The translations under genes were made by a program, and so were the position numbers. A stretch of DNA of 64,000 bases from Chloroflexi bacterium CFX4. Lineage in GTDB: Bacteria > Chloroflexota > Anaerolineae > Aggregatilineales > UBA2796. This document shows, one piece after another, positions 63,004-64,000 of the stretch (within the stretch, counting starts at the first letter, position 1; each line of letters opens with the position of its first letter). The notes beneath the pieces were generated by a model. It had not been told where the DNA came from. It was given only the letters and a program-made list of their open reading frames with translations, and searched no databases. Where the stretch lies: contig QWHC01000015.1 of the NCBI GenBank assembly GCA_021404685.1, positions 1 through 64,000 on the forward strand. Direction: 5' to 3'.

Positions 63004-64000
63004 TTAAGCCGGTAAGACAACCGCTTGGCTAGGTGTGCCGCCGCTTTCCGCCTGATCTTGGCGGCGGAACTGGCTCATGTACAAGTCGTAGTAGGCGCCT
63101 TTGTGCGCCAAAAGTTCGGTGTGTGTGCCGCGCTCGATGATCTGCCCATCCTTGACAAACAGCACCTGATCGGCGTTGCGAATGGTGCTGAGCCGATGCG
63201 CGATCACAAAGCTAGTGCGCCCGTGCAGCAGTTTTTCCAACGCCTTTTGGATAATGCGCTCAGTGCGCGTATCCACGCTAGAGGTTGCCTCATCAAGGAT
63301 CAGGATGCGCGGATTGTTCAAGGCAGCCCGTGCGATGGCGATCAGTTGGCGCTGCCCTTGGCTTAAGCCGCCGCCGCGCTCACCCAGCACGGTGTGGTAG
63401 CCTTCCGGCAAGCGCTCAATGAACTGATCCGCTGCCACCAACTTCGCCGCCGCGATCACTTCCTCGTCGGTTGCTTCGGGCTTGCCGTAGCGGATGTTGT
63501 TCAGGATCGTATCGGCGAACAGGAAGCTGTCTTGCAGCACAATGCCGATCTGACCGCGCAAGCTATCCAGCGTCACCTCACGCACATCGGTGCCATCAAT
63601 CTTCACTGCGCCACCCGAAACATCATAGAAACGCGGAATCAGGTTGATGATGGTCGTCTTGCCCGCGCCCGTCGGACCGACAATGGCGATGGTCTGCCCT
63701 GCCTCAGCGTTCAGCGTAATGCCGCGCAATACAGGCTCACCTTGTTTGTATTCGGCGCGCACGTCCACAAACGCCACGTCACCTTTGATGTCTGCCAGCG
63801 GACGTGCATTCGGCGCATCTTCAAAGTCAGGCTGGGTATCCATCAGACCGAAAATGCGCTCACCACCTGCAATGGCGCTCTGGATGTTCGTCCACAACAA
63901 CGCGATTTGCTGAATGGGTTGGTTAAAGCGCTGCACATATTGTAAAAAGGCAAAGACTGTGCCAAGCGAGATAACCGTGCCAAACAGCGGCTCATCCCGA
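63004..64000 (-). CDS. ABC exporter (MsbA/LmrA-like), 3' part, cut by window edge
   Basis: The frame is open to the last base of the window and starts beyond it; the GTG at 63936 is internal. The visible part has the last membrane-domain segment (FLQYVQRFNQPIQQIA) and a full ATPase domain: Walker A GPTGAGKTTIIN, Q-loop VLQDSF, signature LSQGQRQ, Walker B ILILDEATSSVD and switch His in VIAHRLST. It exports a lipid, drug or peptide, usually as a homodimer or a heterodimer with an adjacent gene. Confidence 0.93.
   Translation of the reverse strand, partial: RDEPLFGTVISLGTVFAFLQYVQRFNQPIQQIALLWTNIQSAIAGGERIFGLMDTQPDFEDAPNARPLADIKGDVAFVDVRAEYKQGEPVLRGITLNAEAGQTIAIVGPTGAGKTTIINLIPRFYDVSGGAVKIDGTDVREVTLDSLRGQIGIVLQDSFLFADTILNNIRYGKPEATDEEVIAAAKLVAADQFIERLPEGYHTVLGERGGGLSQGQRQLIAIARAALNNPRILILDEATSSVDTRTERIIQKALEKLLHGRTSFVIAHRLSTIRNADQVLFVKDGQIIERGTHTELLAHKGAYYDLYMSQFRRQDQAESGGTPSQAVVLPA

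Noticed and set aside
1-64000. CRISPR arrays, rRNA genes, transposases, prophage genes
   Set aside because: Looked for regularly spaced repeats, rRNA signatures and DDE or recombinase motifs; none found.

Overview
The window reads as chromosomal DNA of a bacterium, most likely a member of the Chloroflexota (Anaerolineae-like). This is inferred from gene content and style, not from a marker phylogeny. Secreted and membrane proteins carry Thr-Pro-rich linkers (TPTPT-type). There are several multi-domain GAF/PAS histidine kinases, a Hanks-type Ser/Thr kinase, an A2-type caa3 oxidase with cytochrome c fused to subunit II, and no obvious outer-membrane genes. About 58 protein genes and one tRNA gene are tightly packed on both strands. 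I see no rRNA, CRISPR array, transposase, integrase or phage module.

Layout. 1-5.1 kb: a GAF-rich histidine kinase with a degenerate receiver, a secreted amidase and a GH57-like protein. 5.3-7.8 kb: hisH-hisA-hisF-hisI on the minus strand. 7.9-15.1 kb: alpha/beta hydrolase, membrane PAS/GAF kinase, double GT2 glycosyltransferase, rpe-tlyA pair and an esterase. 15.3-26.0 kb: an envelope protein with a CARDB domain, then a respiratory region on the minus strand. ctaC-ctaD-ctaE2-membrane protein and ctaE-ctaF-propeller protein are separated by a divergently oriented M23 peptidase gene. 26.3-33.4 kb: DUF427 protein, ABC-2-like membrane protein, methyltransferase, LysM lipoprotein and SDR epimerase. 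These are followed by a small accessory-looking group: a DcrB-like protein, a WXG100-type protein and a truncated ModA-like protein.

33.5-40.2 kb: HIT protein, thiolase, ABA4-like membrane protein, methyltransferase, UbiA prenyltransferase, phosphofructokinase, and a LolD-like ATPase with a small membrane partner. 40.4-45.1 kb: a macro-like/TIR fusion protein, tRNA-Asn with its own promoter and terminator, Uma2 protein, PH-domain protein, ruvB and a polyprenyl synthase. 45.1-53.7 kb: secreted phytase-like and PPC-like proteins, a PAS kinase, and an envelope cluster (TolB-like propeller, M23 peptidase, two tandem paralogues with a shared Cys motif). 53.7-64 kb: plsX, a multi-pass membrane protein, aldo/keto reductase, plsC, lysS, a membrane Ser/Thr kinase, a pectinacetylesterase-like protein, and the 3' part of an ABC exporter gene cut by the window edge.

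How it fits together. The housekeeping part covers histidine synthesis, lipid synthesis (plsX, plsC), isoprenoid/quinone precursors (polyprenyl synthase, UbiA), glycolysis and pentose phosphate (pfk, rpe), DNA repair (ruvB) and translation (lysS, tlyA, tRNA). The caa3 oxidase points to aerobic respiration. The least explained items are the macro-TIR fusion, the WXG100 protein group, the tandem ADGTPC paralogues and the Ser/Thr kinase carrying a membrane module of the kind usually seen on histidine kinases.
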